Numbered from the stretch's first letter, positions 50,431 to 59,660 are shown. The stretch: DNA of 64,000 nucleotides from Chryseobacterium luquanense (GCF_026460945.1 NZ_JAOVZV010000007.1:78257-142256); one strand, 5' to 3'. The notes: generated by a model not told the origin, from the sequence alone. Made by a program: numbers and translations.

Positions 50431-53400
50431 ATGAGAAAACATACAATATTTTTCATTTTTATGGTTTGTCTGACCAATATTTTATGTCAAACAAAAGGAC
50501 AAACTAAAAATGATAAAATCTATATGAGCCCGGGTGGTACATTAGATAACATATTCGATCATTATGGTAACAAATATGATCCTTCTGATATTCTCATTGG
50601 CAACGAGAGAGAGAGTTTGAGCGGAACAGCAAACAAATCTACAAATCCGGCACCAATGTCTTGTGGCTTTTTCAATTTATACTTTGAAACGGGATCAGGA
50701 ATGGAAGACGCATCAAATCCGGCACATATGGCAAGAAGAAATGTAGTATGCCGTGTTTTTAATGATCTTTCAGACTTTATAAATTCTCCGTTAAAAACAA
50801 ACGGATTAAATAATAAGGTAAATATATGGGTAAGAAACATCAATAACGCAATACCTGCTCCAAATACTCCAAGTGGAGTTTTGGGTCTTGCAAGCTCTTT
50901 CTACAGCATGCCTTATAATGCTACAGCAGGATTTGGTGGTATTTCAGATAATGAAATGTGGAAAACAATTCATTTAGGTACCGATTCATATGACGGTGTT
51001 TTTTCACCGGTAAACTCAAACGGATCAAGTTCAGGAGTTTCCGGCTTGTTTTACCATGGGATGATGGCCTTCAATTTTTCAGATTCTTCAATAAACTGGA
51101 ATACTAATCTTTCAGTTGCATCTTTTCCTGGTTTATACGATTTGTATTCTGTGGTTTTGCACGAGATAACCCACGCTGTAGGATTTTCAAGTTTAATCAA
51201 TGCTTCTGGTAATTCTAAATTTGGAACAGGATTTAATTACTTTACCCGATATGATGCGTTTTTAAAGAACAATACTGCTGCAGAGTTTTTATTAAAAAAA
51301 GCTTCTTCAGCTTGTGGAGAAATGTATAATTATTCGTTTAATAATGTTTTAAGCAATAGTATACTGAGTCCTCCAAATAATCTTTGCAGTAGTAAAATAA
51401 GATATGTCGGACTTTCAAATGTTCCCGTATTTACTCCTCCAGGATTTACAGAATCAAGCAGTTTAAGCCATTTTGATGGTAGTTGTGTATCGCCAAATCC
51501 GAATTTTGTTACGGAAAGTGCTTACGCAACCAATTCGATTAGAAGATATCTTAAACAAGAAGAGAAAAATGTATTGGTGGATCTGGGATATAGTGTAAGC
51601 AGTACATTTGGGGTTAGTACAACATATAATGGTACGACCAGTTATTCGGGACAATTAACAGGAATTACTGTTGCTGGTTCTAATGACGGAATAAACTATA
51701 CAAACGGAACAATCACTTTTACTGGAAATCCAGGAGCAAATATCAATTTATCAAACCTTCTGAGCAATGACTTTGATGCTGCGGGTTTTGAATGTCTTGA
51801 AGATATTTTTGATTCTACGGCAACGCTGTCAGTTACTTCAGGTACAGCAGGTACATCTGTTACTTATTCAAGTTCTGTAGCTGGTTTGCATTTATTAAGA
51901 TATATTCCTGTAAATTCTTCCGGAAAAAAAGGAAATATTACGTACGTTTATGTTTATATTAATGAGCAGAATAACTGTACACCGCCTACAGGAACGGGAT
52001 GTAATCCGAATGCGAATTTGGTCATTAATCCACAATTTGAAAGCTTTTTACCTTCACAAGGTATTGGAAATATAAATAAAGCTTGTAATTGGTCAGATGC
52101 TCATATTATCACTGGAGGTGCAGATTATTTTAATGGAAGTTATACAGATCCTGCGATAAGAACTCCTTGTAATATGATGGGTTACCAACCAGATAATGTT
52201 GCTAATAACAAAGGATATGCAGGAATGGTGGTAAGAAAAAGTTACGGAAATTCAATATATTCTGAATCGATTAAAACGACGCTTGCAAGTCCTTTATTGC
52301 CCAATACCAAGTACAGATTAAGCTTTCAGGTTTCTTTAGCAGAAGGAAATAGTAAAAATGCGATTAAATTTCAAGCCTATTTATCTAATAATAACACTTC
52401 TTACCCGGGATATGGTGAAATTCCTATCACGAATCCTGCTATGTTATTTACTGATTCTAATTATGCTACCAATGCAAGTATCTGGAAAACCATTACTTTT
52501 GATTTTACGACAGGTAGTGTTGCAGGTCAGACAACATTATATTTAGGAGGATTGAGTAATATTGATTTTGTTTCTAATACTCCATCTCCACAAGGGGTAA
52601 ATGGCTGTGGTTATAATAATTATAATGACAGCAGTGTGCCTAATGATTTTGGCGCCTGTTATTATTTTGTAGATAACGTATCAATCATCGCTTTAGAAAA
52701 TACGATTGATATGACACTTGATCTTCCACAGTATATTTGCCCGAACAACGTGCTTAGTGATTTATCTCTTTATCTGACTGGTTCTTATTTTAACGGAACA
52801 TTTTCTGGAAATGGGGTAACAGGAAATACTTTTAATGCTAATGCAGCTGGTCTTGGTACACATACAGTTTATTATACATATACCAATACTTCTGGCTGCA
52901 TAATTACCATTTCGGACGTTATTTTCGTTACCGATAGAGAATCTATTTGTGGTCCAGGAAACAATTGTCCTCAGTATTATTCGTTTTATACAACAGAAAC
53001 CAATCCTAATGTCGGTTATCAGGCTTCAGAATATATTTACACTGGAAGTCATTATCTTGTACAGTCAGGTAATTCGGTTGATTTTAAGGCGGGTAAATAT
53101 ATCCTTATGGAACCTGATTCGGAAATAGAATATGGAGCTTCATTTTCAGCAATAATTGAAGACTGTCAGACAAATGTTAGCAAACTGGATTCCTCAAAAC
53201 CATTATCTGAAATAGGACAATCTCAAAATGAATTGCAGCTTTACCCAAACCCAGCAGGTGATTTCTTAAACATTAAAGTACAATCACAAATTACTAAAGT
53301 TGAAATCTATGACACATCTGGTAAGAAAGTTAATTTTAGATTAGATGGCAATAGGGTAAATGTTAGTCATTTGGTTTCAGGTAATTATGTTATTACAATA

Positions 53401-53445
53401 GAAACCAAAGAAAATAAGTATACCAAAAAATTCATCAAGAAATAA
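50431..53445 (+). CDS. Large T9SS-secreted zinc metalloprotease-like protein
   Basis: 1004 residues. Signal peptide 1-20 (NILCQ), a protease-like region (about 40-390) with the zinc motif HEITHAVGFSS (His244, Glu245, His248); the third ligand of a metzincin motif (HxxGxxH) is replaced by Ser254, so another residue must serve. Then Ig-like/carbohydrate-binding-like beta domains (about 395-510 and 520-755), a segment beginning ICPNNVLSDLSLYLTG (about 768-830), and a type A T9SS sorting domain at about 925-1004 (LYPNPAGDFLNIKVQSQITKVEIYDTSGKKV, ending KKFIKK). It probably degrades an external protein. Cys-rich loops suggest disulfides. Confidence 0.85.
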   Translation: MRKHTIFFIFMVCLTNILCQTKGQTKNDKIYMSPGGTLDNIFDHYGNKYDPSDILIGNERESLSGTANKSTNPAPMSCGFFNLYFETGSGMEDASNPAHMARRNVVCRVFNDLSDFINSPLKTNGLNNKVNIWVRNINNAIPAPNTPSGVLGLASSFYSMPYNATAGFGGISDNEMWKTIHLGTDSYDGVFSPVNSNGSSSGVSGLFYHGMMAFNFSDSSINWNTNLSVASFPGLYDLYSVVLHEITHAVGFSSLINASGNSKFGTGFNYFTRYDAFLKNNTAAEFLLKKASSACGEMYNYSFNNVLSNSILSPPNNLCSSKIRYVGLSNVPVFTPPGFTESSSLSHFDGSCVSPNPNFVTESAYATNSIRRYLKQEEKNVLVDLGYSVSSTFGVSTTYNGTTSYSGQLTGITVAGSNDGINYTNGTITFTGNPGANINLSNLLSNDFDAAGFECLEDIFDSTATLSVTSGTAGTSVTYSSSVAGLHLLRYIPVNSSGKKGNITYVYVYINEQNNCTPPTGTGCNPNANLVINPQFESFLPSQGIGNINKACNWSDAHIITGGADYFNGSYTDPAIRTPCNMMGYQPDNVANNKGYAGMVVRKSYGNSIYSESIKTTLASPLLPNTKYRLSFQVSLAEGNSKNAIKFQAYLSNNNTSYPGYGEIPITNPAMLFTDSNYATNASIWKTITFDFTTGSVAGQTTLYLGGLSNIDFVSNTPSPQGVNGCGYNNYNDSSVPNDFGACYYFVDNVSIIALENTIDMTLDLPQYICPNNVLSDLSLYLTGSYFNGTFSGNGVTGNTFNANAAGLGTHTVYYTYTNTSGCIITISDVIFVTDRESICGPGNNCPQYYSFYTTETNPNVGYQASEYIYTGSHYLVQSGNSVDFKAGKYILMEPDSEIEYGASFSAIIEDCQTNVSKLDSSKPLSEIGQSQNELQLYPNPAGDFLNIKVQSQITKVEIYDTSGKKVNFRLDGNRVNVSHLVSGNYVITIETKENKYTKKFIKK

Positions 53446-53470
53446 ATTACTGACTAATTTCACTCTAACA

Positions 53471-53495
53471 AAACGCTCCAAATTGGGGCGTTTTT
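53471..53495 (+). terminator. Terminator after the metalloprotease gene
   Basis: AAACGCTCCAA pairs with TTGGGGCGTTT (one G-T), then five Ts. It overlaps a TTG at 53483 that the next frame could use as a start, so I rejected that start. Confidence 0.85.
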
Positions 53496-53524
53496 GCTAT
53501 TTTAGAGTTTTAAAAATTAAAAAA

Positions 53525-54232
53525 ATGATAGAAAATAAAGTTGCTTATATTACAGGTGGAACAAAAGGTGTGGGATATGGAATTGCAAAAATATTACTTC
53601 AAAATGGTGTTTCAGTTGCATTTTCGGGAAGAATAAAAGAAGATGTTGAAAAAGTGGAGAATGATTTAAAACAATATTCTCAGAATGTTTTAGGATTAGT
53701 TTCTGATGTAAAAAGTATTGAAAACGAATATGATGCTGTTAAAGATATTATTAAAAAATTCGGAAGGTTAGATTTCGTCATTGCTAATGCTGGTTTAGGA
53801 ATTTTTAAACCAGTTGATGAATTAAGTACAAGAGAATGGAACGAGATGATCGACACCAATTTAACCGGAGTTTTTCATACTTTAAAGGCATCAGTTGAAG
53901 AATTAAAGAAATCAGAAGGCTATTATATTACCATTTCAAGCTTGGCAGGAGCAAATTTCTTTGAAAACGGAACGGGTTACAACGCATCAAAATTCGGTGT
54001 TGTAGGTTTTACACAAGCTGCAATGATCGATTTAAGAAAATATAATATTAAATCTACTGTAATTATGCCTGGTTCTGTTGCTACTAATTTCAACGGAAAT
54101 ATTCCTTCTGAAAAAGACGCATGGAAAATTCAGCCGGATGATATGGGAAATCTCGTATTGGATATTTTAAAAATGAATCCAAGAGTTTTACCAAGTAAGA
54201 TTGAGTTTAGAGCAACAAAACCAAATGCTTAG
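53525..54232 (+). CDS. Short-chain dehydrogenase/reductase
   Basis: 235 residues from the ATG at 53525 (the upstream TTG at 53483 is inside a terminator). Rossmann motif TGGTKGVG (10-17), NAGLG near 90, catalytic Ser in TISSLAG and Tyr/Lys in GYNASK near 155-160. It oxidises or reduces a small alcohol/ketone with NAD(P); the substrate is not evident. Not co-transcribed with etfB, which has its own palindrome and promoter. Confidence 0.9.
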   Translation: MIENKVAYITGGTKGVGYGIAKILLQNGVSVAFSGRIKEDVEKVENDLKQYSQNVLGLVSDVKSIENEYDAVKDIIKKFGRLDFVIANAGLGIFKPVDELSTREWNEMIDTNLTGVFHTLKASVEELKKSEGYYITISSLAGANFFENGTGYNASKFGVVGFTQAAMIDLRKYNIKSTVIMPGSVATNFNGNIPSEKDAWKIQPDDMGNLVLDILKMNPRVLPSKIEFRATKPNA

Positions 54233-54266
54233 AAACATATAATGCGCTGAATAATAAATAAATAAG

Positions 54267-54284
54267 TATTATGCATGCATAATA
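54267..54284. promoter_or_regulatory. Perfect 18-bp palindrome at the etfBA promoter
   Basis: TATTATGCATGCATAATA, centred near 54275.5, 11 bp before a TATATTTA box at 54296-54303. It covers the -33 region, where a repressor would block the polymerase. A TetR-type regulator is the likely reader, by analogy only. Confidence 0.6.
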
Positions 54285-54295
54285 TATTTTTTATT

Positions 54296-54303
54296 TATAT
54301 TTA
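54296..54303 (+). promoter_or_regulatory. Near-consensus -7 element for etfBA
   Basis: TATATTTA differs from TAnnTTTG in the last base only. The ATG is 74 bp downstream. Confidence 0.4.
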
Positions 54304-54376
54304 CAAAACTTAACAAACAAAAATAGCTTCTGAAAATCTAACCATTTTACGAAGCAAAACAGAAAAATATATAGTA

Positions 54377-55123
54377 ATGAAAATATTAGTTTGTATCAGT
54401 AGTGTTCCGGATACTACTTCAAAAATCAACTTTACAGCAGACAAATCTGCATTCGACAAAAACGGTATTCAGTGGGTTATCAATCCTTTGGATGAGTTTG
54501 CTTTAACAAAAGCGATTAAGTTACAGGAGTCTCAAGGAGCAACTGTTACTGTAATCAATGTTGGTGATGCTGTAACAGAACCTGTAATCAGAAAAGCTTT
54601 GGCAATCGGTGCAAATGATGCGGTAAGAGTAAATCTTGATCCAAAAGACAGCTATTCTACAGCAAAAGAAATTGCTTCTGTAGCTCAGAACGGTGGTTAT
54701 GATTTAGTTCTTTGTGGTAAAGAATCTATCGATTACAATGGTGGTTCTGTTCCCGGAATGGTTGCTCAATTGTTGAATCAGCCTTTCGTAAACGCTTCAG
54801 TTGGTTTAGATGTAAACGGAAATGAAGTGACTGCTGTAAGAGAAATTGAAGGAGGTAAAGAAACTATTTCTGTGAAATTACCTGCTGTAATCGCTGGTCA
54901 GAAAGGTTTGGTAGATGAGAAAGATTTGATTATTCCAAATATGAGAGGAATTATGTCTGCAAGAACAAAACCTTTGCAGGTTGTTGAGCCTACTTCTTCT
55001 GAAGTGAAAGTTCAGGGAGTTTCTTATGACTCTGTTCCACCAAGAGCAGCTGTGAAAATAGTTTCTCCAGATAACTTAGATGAGTTGGTAAGACTTCTTC
55101 ACGAGGAAGCTAAAGTAATTTAA
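54377..55123 (+). CDS. etfB: Electron transfer flavoprotein subunit beta
   Basis: 248 residues of EtfB (MKILVCISSVPDTTSKINF, then GIQWVINPLDEFALTKAIKL, and DSYSTAKEIASVA, NGGSVPGMVAQLL). It holds the AMP of the flavoprotein that takes electrons from acyl-CoA dehydrogenases to the quinone pool. Followed by etfA across a heptamer-repeat gap of 94 bp. Confidence 0.95.
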   Translation: MKILVCISSVPDTTSKINFTADKSAFDKNGIQWVINPLDEFALTKAIKLQESQGATVTVINVGDAVTEPVIRKALAIGANDAVRVNLDPKDSYSTAKEIASVAQNGGYDLVLCGKESIDYNGGSVPGMVAQLLNQPFVNASVGLDVNGNEVTAVREIEGGKETISVKLPAVIAGQKGLVDEKDLIIPNMRGIMSARTKPLQVVEPTSSEVKVQGVSYDSVPPRAAVKIVSPDNLDELVRLLHEEAKVI

Positions 55124-55126
55124 AAA

Positions 55127-55210
55127 AGATAACAGATTTCAGGTATAAGGTCATAGTTTAAAACTATTTTTAACTTAATTCCTAACATCTAATTCCTAAA
55201 ACCTAAAAAT
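55127..55210. repeat. Heptamer-periodic palindromic element, etfB/etfA junction
   Basis: Twelve 7-base words in unbroken phase fill the gap: AGATAAC, AGATTTC and AGGTATA types on the left, TAATTCC (twice), TAACATC and TAAAACC on the right, with a centre near AGTTTAAAACT. Imperfect inverted repeat. Confidence 0.8.
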
Positions 55211-55217
55211 TAAAAAA

Positions 55218-56165
55218 ATGGCAGTATTCGTATACGCAGAAAATATAAACGGAATTTACAAAAAAGCAGCTTTTGAAGCAGTTTCTTATGCTAAAGCAGT
55301 GGCTGATCAAGCAGGAGATACCGTTACAGCAATCTCTGTAAACCCAACAGATTCTTCAGATTTATTGTATAAATATGGAGCAACAAACGTAATCAACATC
55401 AAAGATGAAGGTCTTAAAAATTTCTCGGCAAAAGCTTATGCACAAGCTGTAAGTGAAGTTGCCGACGGAAATATTTTAGTATTCCCTCACACAACAGATG
55501 CTTCTTCTGTAGCTCCAATGTTGGCTGTAATGAAGAACTTTTCTTTAATTACAAATGTTTTGGAAGCTCCGGAAAGTCAGTCTCCGTTTCAGGTGAAAAG
55601 AAAAGCTTTCTCTGGAAAAGGTTTCATGCACGCAAAAGCTGAAGGAACTGGTGTAATTCTTACGGTTTCTCAAAATGCTTTCGGTGTTAAAGAAAATGCA
55701 GTTTCAGGTTCTGAAGAAGTTAAAAACCTTTCAGTAGCTAACGAAGATACTAAAGTAATTTCTCACGAGCAGAGTTCAGGTAAATTAGACCTTAAAGAAG
55801 CTGAGGTAGTAGTTTCTGCAGGTAGAGGGATGAAAGGTCCTGAAAATTGGGGAATGGTGGAAGAGCTAGCAAACGTTTTAGGCGCTGCAACAGCTTGTTC
55901 AAAACCGGTTTCAGACATCGGATGGAGACCTCACACAGAACACGTTGGACAAACCGGTAAAGCAATTGCTCCAAATCTTTATATTGCAATCGGTATTTCT
56001 GGTGCAATTCAGCATTTGGCGGGAGTAAACTCTTCTAAAACAATCGTTGTAATCAATAGCGACGCTGAAGCTCCGTTCTTCAAATCAGCTGATTATGGTG
56101 TAGTAGGAGATGCTTTCCAGATTATTCCTGCATTAACAGAGAAAATTAAGGCAATCAAAGGATAA
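55218..56165 (+). CDS. etfA: Electron transfer flavoprotein subunit alpha
   Basis: 315 residues of EtfA, which binds FAD. The signature segment is PNLYIAIGISGAIQHLAGVNSSKTIVVINSDAEAPFFKSADYGVVGD (near 252-300), preceded by GRGMKGPENW and SDIGWRPHTEHVGQTGKAI. Partner of EtfB and part of fatty-acid and amino-acid oxidation. A terminator follows after a 110-bp gap. Confidence 0.96.
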   Translation: MAVFVYAENINGIYKKAAFEAVSYAKAVADQAGDTVTAISVNPTDSSDLLYKYGATNVINIKDEGLKNFSAKAYAQAVSEVADGNILVFPHTTDASSVAPMLAVMKNFSLITNVLEAPESQSPFQVKRKAFSGKGFMHAKAEGTGVILTVSQNAFGVKENAVSGSEEVKNLSVANEDTKVISHEQSSGKLDLKEAEVVVSAGRGMKGPENWGMVEELANVLGAATACSKPVSDIGWRPHTEHVGQTGKAIAPNLYIAIGISGAIQHLAGVNSSKTIVVINSDAEAPFFKSADYGVVGDAFQIIPALTEKIKAIKG

Positions 56166-56167
56166 GA

Positions 56168-56275
56168 AAGTAATTGTAAATAGTCTAATTCGCTTTACTC
56201 GTCAATTTTTTAATTCAACTAATTCACTTGCAAAGCAAAATTTACTATTGACCTTTGACAATCAGCAATAATATA
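56168..56275. repeat. AT-rich imperfect inverted repeat after etfA
   Basis: The left arm (AAATAGTC, TTCGCTTTAC) is imperfectly inverted in the right arm (GCAAAGCAAAATTTACTATT), with a loop near 56215; the end (ATTGACC, TTTGACA) keeps a 7-base period. Weaker than the elements at 13445, 37444 and 55127. Confidence 0.45.
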
Positions 56276-56277
56276 AA

Positions 56278-56307
56278 TAAAAGCTCGGCTTCCGGGCTTT
56301 TATTTTT
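56278..56307 (+). terminator. Terminator of etfBA
   Basis: AAAGCTCGG pairs with CCGGGCTTT (one G-T) and a T-rich tail. Confidence 0.8.
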
Positions 56308-56342
56308 GTCTAAAAAGTAAAAAAAACTTTGAAAAATTAATT

Positions 56343-56350
56343 TATATTTG
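56343..56350 (+). promoter_or_regulatory. -7 element, near-leaderless, for the bifunctional nuclease gene
   Basis: TATATTTG followed by five bases and the ATG at 56356. Confidence 0.6.
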
Positions 56351-56355
56351 TAGCC

Positions 56356-56955
56356 ATGGATTATAAACAGCTAATCATACGCGGAATATCGTACAGTCAG
56401 ACACAATCTGGAGCATACGCATTGCTATTGGAACATGAAGAAACAAACGTAAAATTGCCCGTAGTTATCGGGAATTTTGAGGCACAATCCATTTCTTTAG
56501 GCCTTGAAAAAGATATTCATCCGCCACGTCCGCTTACGCATGATTTATTTACGAAATTTATCGTTTCCGCCAATTATCAGTTGGTTTCTGTAATTATTTA
56601 TCAGATTGTAGATGGCGTTTTCTTTTCAAATATAAACTTTAAAAATTCCGAAACTGAAGAAGAAATGATTCTTGATGCAAGAACTTCCGATGCAGTTGCA
56701 ATGGCAGTAAGATTTGATGCGCCAATTTATACTACGCAGCAAGTTTTAAGTGAAGCTGGAATTTTATTGGAATTAGAAGAAGTGGCTAAAGAAGAAGAGC
56801 ATTTTTCTGAAACCATACAGACGGAAGATAGTTTGAAATCTATTTCAATGGATGAACTGCAAAAATTGCTTGACGAAGCTGTAAAAGAAGAAGATTTTGA
56901 TACCGCTCTTGAAATTCAGGAGGAAATCAAAAGGCGAAAAAAGAATATTGATTAA
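56356..56955 (+). CDS. Bifunctional nuclease family protein with UVR motif
   Basis: 199 residues: a BFN/DUF151 domain (5-125: SGAYALLLEHEETNVKLPVVIGNFEAQSISLGLEK; RTSDAVAMAVRFDAPIYT) and a C-terminal UvrB/UvrC-type helix pair (about 163-197, MDELQKLLDEAVKEEDFDTALEIQEEI). The DUF151 domain has reported RNase and DNase activity in a plant homologue; the bacterial role is unclear. The next gene, an MFS, starts 18 bp downstream, so the two may be one unit. Confidence 0.85.
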   Translation: MDYKQLIIRGISYSQTQSGAYALLLEHEETNVKLPVVIGNFEAQSISLGLEKDIHPPRPLTHDLFTKFIVSANYQLVSVIIYQIVDGVFFSNINFKNSETEEEMILDARTSDAVAMAVRFDAPIYTTQQVLSEAGILLELEEVAKEEEHFSETIQTEDSLKSISMDELQKLLDEAVKEEDFDTALEIQEEIKRRKKNID

Positions 56956-56973
56956 AGATATTATAATTAAAAC

Positions 56974-58308
56974 ATGAATTTAAAATTACGATTGACCATC
57001 CTGAGCTTTCTACAGTTTGGGGTTTGGGGGGCTTACCTAACTTCGATGGGGAATTATTTAGGCTCGGTTGGATTAGGTTCTAAAATTGGACTTTTCTATG
57101 CAATGCAGGGAATTGTTTCTATTTTTATGCCTGCCATTATGGGAATCATTGCAGACAGATGGATTCAGGCTCAAAAACTTCTAGGTATTTCACATTTTCT
57201 TGCCGCAGTTTTTTTAATTTGGGCAGGATATTACGGAATGTCAGCAGGTGCAGAGGTGGAGTTTTCTAAACTTTTCCTACTTTATAGTTTAAGTGTAACT
57301 TTCTATATGCCCAGTATTGCATTGTCAAATTCAGTGGCGTACACGGTTTTGGTTAATAATAATTTTGATACAATTAAAGCATTCCCGCCAATTCGTACTC
57401 TAGGAACTGTAGGATTTATCTGTGCTATGTTATTTGTGAATTTTGCAGGAATTAAAGATGAGAATTTCAGCTTCAATTTCTCCAATGAAAGTAATTTCCC
57501 AAGTTTTCAGAACAGTTACAGTCAGTTTTTTGTTTCAGGTGTTTTAGGAATAATTTTATTCATCTATTCATTTACTTTACCTAACTGTCCTGTTAACAAA
57601 AGTGATGAAAAAAGAACTTTGTCTGATGCTTTAGGTTTGAAAGCTTTTGCTTTGTTTAAAGAGAAAAAGATGGCAATCTTCTTTATTTTCTCAATGTTTT
57701 TAGGCGTTTCTTTACAGATTACCAATGGTTATGCAAATCCATTTATTACAAGTTTTAAAGAAATTCCTGAATTTGCCTATACATGGGGTGCAAGTAATGC
57801 AAATGCGTTAATTTCTCTGTCTCAGGTATCAGAAACGCTTTGTATTTTATTAATTCCATTCTTTTTAAAACGATACGGAATTAAAAAAGTAATGTTAATG
57901 GCAATGTTTGCATGGGTTTTAAGATTCGGATTATTCGCAACCGGAAATCCGGGAGGCGGAGTTTGGATGTTTGTACTTTCTATGATTGTCTACGGTATTG
58001 CATTCGACTTCTTTAATGTTTCAGGTTCGTTATTTGTAGATAAAGAAACAGATAAAAGTATTCGTTCAAGCGCACAAGGTGTTTTCATGATGATGACCAA
58101 CGGTTTTGGAGCAACAATAGGAATGTTGGGAGCTCAAGAAGTTGTAAATCACTATGTATTCTCTCAAACTGATCCTTCATTACAACTTGCCGGATGGCAA
58201 ACTTCGTGGTATATTTTTGCAGGCTATGCATTGTTGGTTACCATTGCTTTTGCGATTGTTTTTAAACATAAACATGATCCCAACCAAGTAAGAGAAATAA
58301 AACATTAA
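56974..58308 (+). CDS. MFS transporter of the nucleoside:proton symporter (NupG) type
   Basis: 444 residues with about twelve membrane helices. The start MNLKLRLTILSFLQFGVWGAYLTSMGNYL is typical of NupG-type symporters. A central cytoplasmic loop lies near 200-225. It would import nucleosides for salvage. Substrate is inferred from family resemblance only. A terminator follows. Confidence 0.85.
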   Translation: MNLKLRLTILSFLQFGVWGAYLTSMGNYLGSVGLGSKIGLFYAMQGIVSIFMPAIMGIIADRWIQAQKLLGISHFLAAVFLIWAGYYGMSAGAEVEFSKLFLLYSLSVTFYMPSIALSNSVAYTVLVNNNFDTIKAFPPIRTLGTVGFICAMLFVNFAGIKDENFSFNFSNESNFPSFQNSYSQFFVSGVLGIILFIYSFTLPNCPVNKSDEKRTLSDALGLKAFALFKEKKMAIFFIFSMFLGVSLQITNGYANPFITSFKEIPEFAYTWGASNANALISLSQVSETLCILLIPFFLKRYGIKKVMLMAMFAWVLRFGLFATGNPGGGVWMFVLSMIVYGIAFDFFNVSGSLFVDKETDKSIRSSAQGVFMMMTNGFGATIGMLGAQEVVNHYVFSQTDPSLQLAGWQTSWYIFAGYALLVTIAFAIVFKHKHDPNQVREIKH

Positions 58309-58334
58309 TTAATCTCCTTTATTTAAAGAATATG

Positions 58335-58370
58335 AATTGCACTTTTGAAAAAAAAGTGCAATTTTTTTTA
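58335..58370 (+). terminator. Terminator after the NupG-type gene
   Basis: AATTGCACTTTT pairs with AAAAGTGCAATT, followed by eight Ts. Confidence 0.9.
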
Positions 58371-58422
58371 TTTTTAGGCAACCATTTTCATATTTCGCCG
58401 TCTTATCAATAGAAACTAATCA

Positions 58423-58977
58423 ATGAAGCATTTAGAAGAGAATTTTAAACTTGCCAAAAAACAGGATCGGAGAGCTCAGAAAGCGCTTTACGAGTTGTTT
58501 TCAGCTAAAATGTTGGCGGTTGCAAATTCTTATACGAATAATATTCACGATGCGGAAGATATTTTAATCAATGCTTTTCTGAAATGTTTTAATAAAATCA
58601 ATGACTGTCAAGACTGGAAAAGCTTTCCTTTCTGGTTGAGAAAAATTGTAGTGAACGATTCGATAACTTTTGTCAGGAAAAACAAAAATATTTTATACGC
58701 AGATATTGAGATTGCAGATGATTATTCCGAAGAAGAACTGAATGAAAATCTGATTGAAATTAATATTGAAGAAATTTTTTCTCAAATGCCGACAGGTTAC
58801 CGATTGATTTTTAATCTCTACGTATTTGAAGATAAAAAACATCAGGAAATTGCAGAGATTCTCAATATTTCAGAAGGAACAAGCAAAAGTCAGCTCAGCA
58901 AAGCCAAAAAATGGATTGCTGATTATTTAAAATCAAAAGAAAATGGACAACAAAATACTGAAACAATTAAAAAATAA
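58423..58977 (+). CDS. ECF-type RNA polymerase sigma factor
   Basis: 184 residues: region 2 (about 10-80, LFSAKMLAVANSYTNNIHDAEDILINAFLKCF, FPFWLRKIVVNDSITFVR) and region 4 (about 120-170, MPTGYRLIFNLYVFEDKKHQEIAEILNISEGTSKSQLSKAKKWI). It should direct RNA polymerase to a small set of promoters. Its 3' end overlaps the next gene by 35 bp, so the two are co-translated; the next product is a membrane protein that probably holds the sigma factor inactive. Confidence 0.9.
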   Translation: MKHLEENFKLAKKQDRRAQKALYELFSAKMLAVANSYTNNIHDAEDILINAFLKCFNKINDCQDWKSFPFWLRKIVVNDSITFVRKNKNILYADIEIADDYSEEELNENLIEINIEEIFSQMPTGYRLIFNLYVFEDKKHQEIAEILNISEGTSKSQLSKAKKWIADYLKSKENGQQNTETIKK

Positions 58978-59644
58978 TTACGAAGACCTGGAAATAAAGC
59001 CTTCTGCCAATCTTTGGGATCAAATAGAAGATGAATTAGATAAAGGTTCTAAAACTGTACAAAAATCATCATTTCAGTGGTGGAAATACGCTGCTGTGAT
59101 TGCTTTTTTGATTTCAGTTGGAAGTCTGTTTTATTTTAATTCCAATAAATTTTCTGATATTCTAAAAACAATTGCAACTGAAAAATCTTCTGGAAATATA
59201 AGAAAACCGATTGAAGTAATTGAATCTGTTACTGATTTAAAAAATGAAGAAGTAAATAATGAGTCAGAAATGATTGTTAAATCAGAAAAATTAGAAAAAA
59301 AATATTCAGAAAAATTAGTTCAAACTAAGTCTGATGTTTTAAATGAAATTTCAATAATTACTAATACAAATCCTCAAATTAGTATAAAGCCTGAGATTAA
59401 TAATAAACCTGAACAGATAATTTCTGAATCTCCTCAACTAGCGACAACACAACCTGCTGTAAAAGAAACCAAAGTAAAATATATTACGGCTAATGATCTT
59501 ATTTTTCAGCGAAAATATAGTATTGAAAAGAAAGATGATGCGCATGAAAATGTGAAAAGACTGGGAATTATTAAGATCAACAGAATAAATATAAGCCCGG
59601 AGTTTATTACCATTTTTAACAGCAGTAACAGTACAAGCGAATAA
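58943..59644 (+). CDS. Membrane protein, candidate anti-sigma factor
   Basis: 233 residues. N-terminal cytoplasmic part (1-45), one membrane helix (about 47-66, WWKYAAVIAFLISVGSLFYF), then a Lys/Glu/Ser-rich extracytoplasmic tail. No His-x3-Cys-x2-Cys zinc site of ZAS-type anti-sigma factors is present, so if it is one it belongs to another class. Its start lies inside the sigma gene. The next gene follows after 16 bp and may be the sensor or target. Confidence 0.7.
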   Translation: MDNKILKQLKNNYEDLEIKPSANLWDQIEDELDKGSKTVQKSSFQWWKYAAVIAFLISVGSLFYFNSNKFSDILKTIATEKSSGNIRKPIEVIESVTDLKNEEVNNESEMIVKSEKLEKKYSEKLVQTKSDVLNEISIITNTNPQISIKPEINNKPEQIISESPQLATTQPAVKETKVKYITANDLIFQRKYSIEKKDDAHENVKRLGIIKINRINISPEFITIFNSSNSTSE

Positions 59645-59660
59645 AAATAATTCATCAATT

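Noticed and set aside
53483..53524. TTG start extending the SDR by 14 residues
   Set aside because: It sits in the terminator of the preceding gene, and the Rossmann motif normally starts close to the ATG at 53525.
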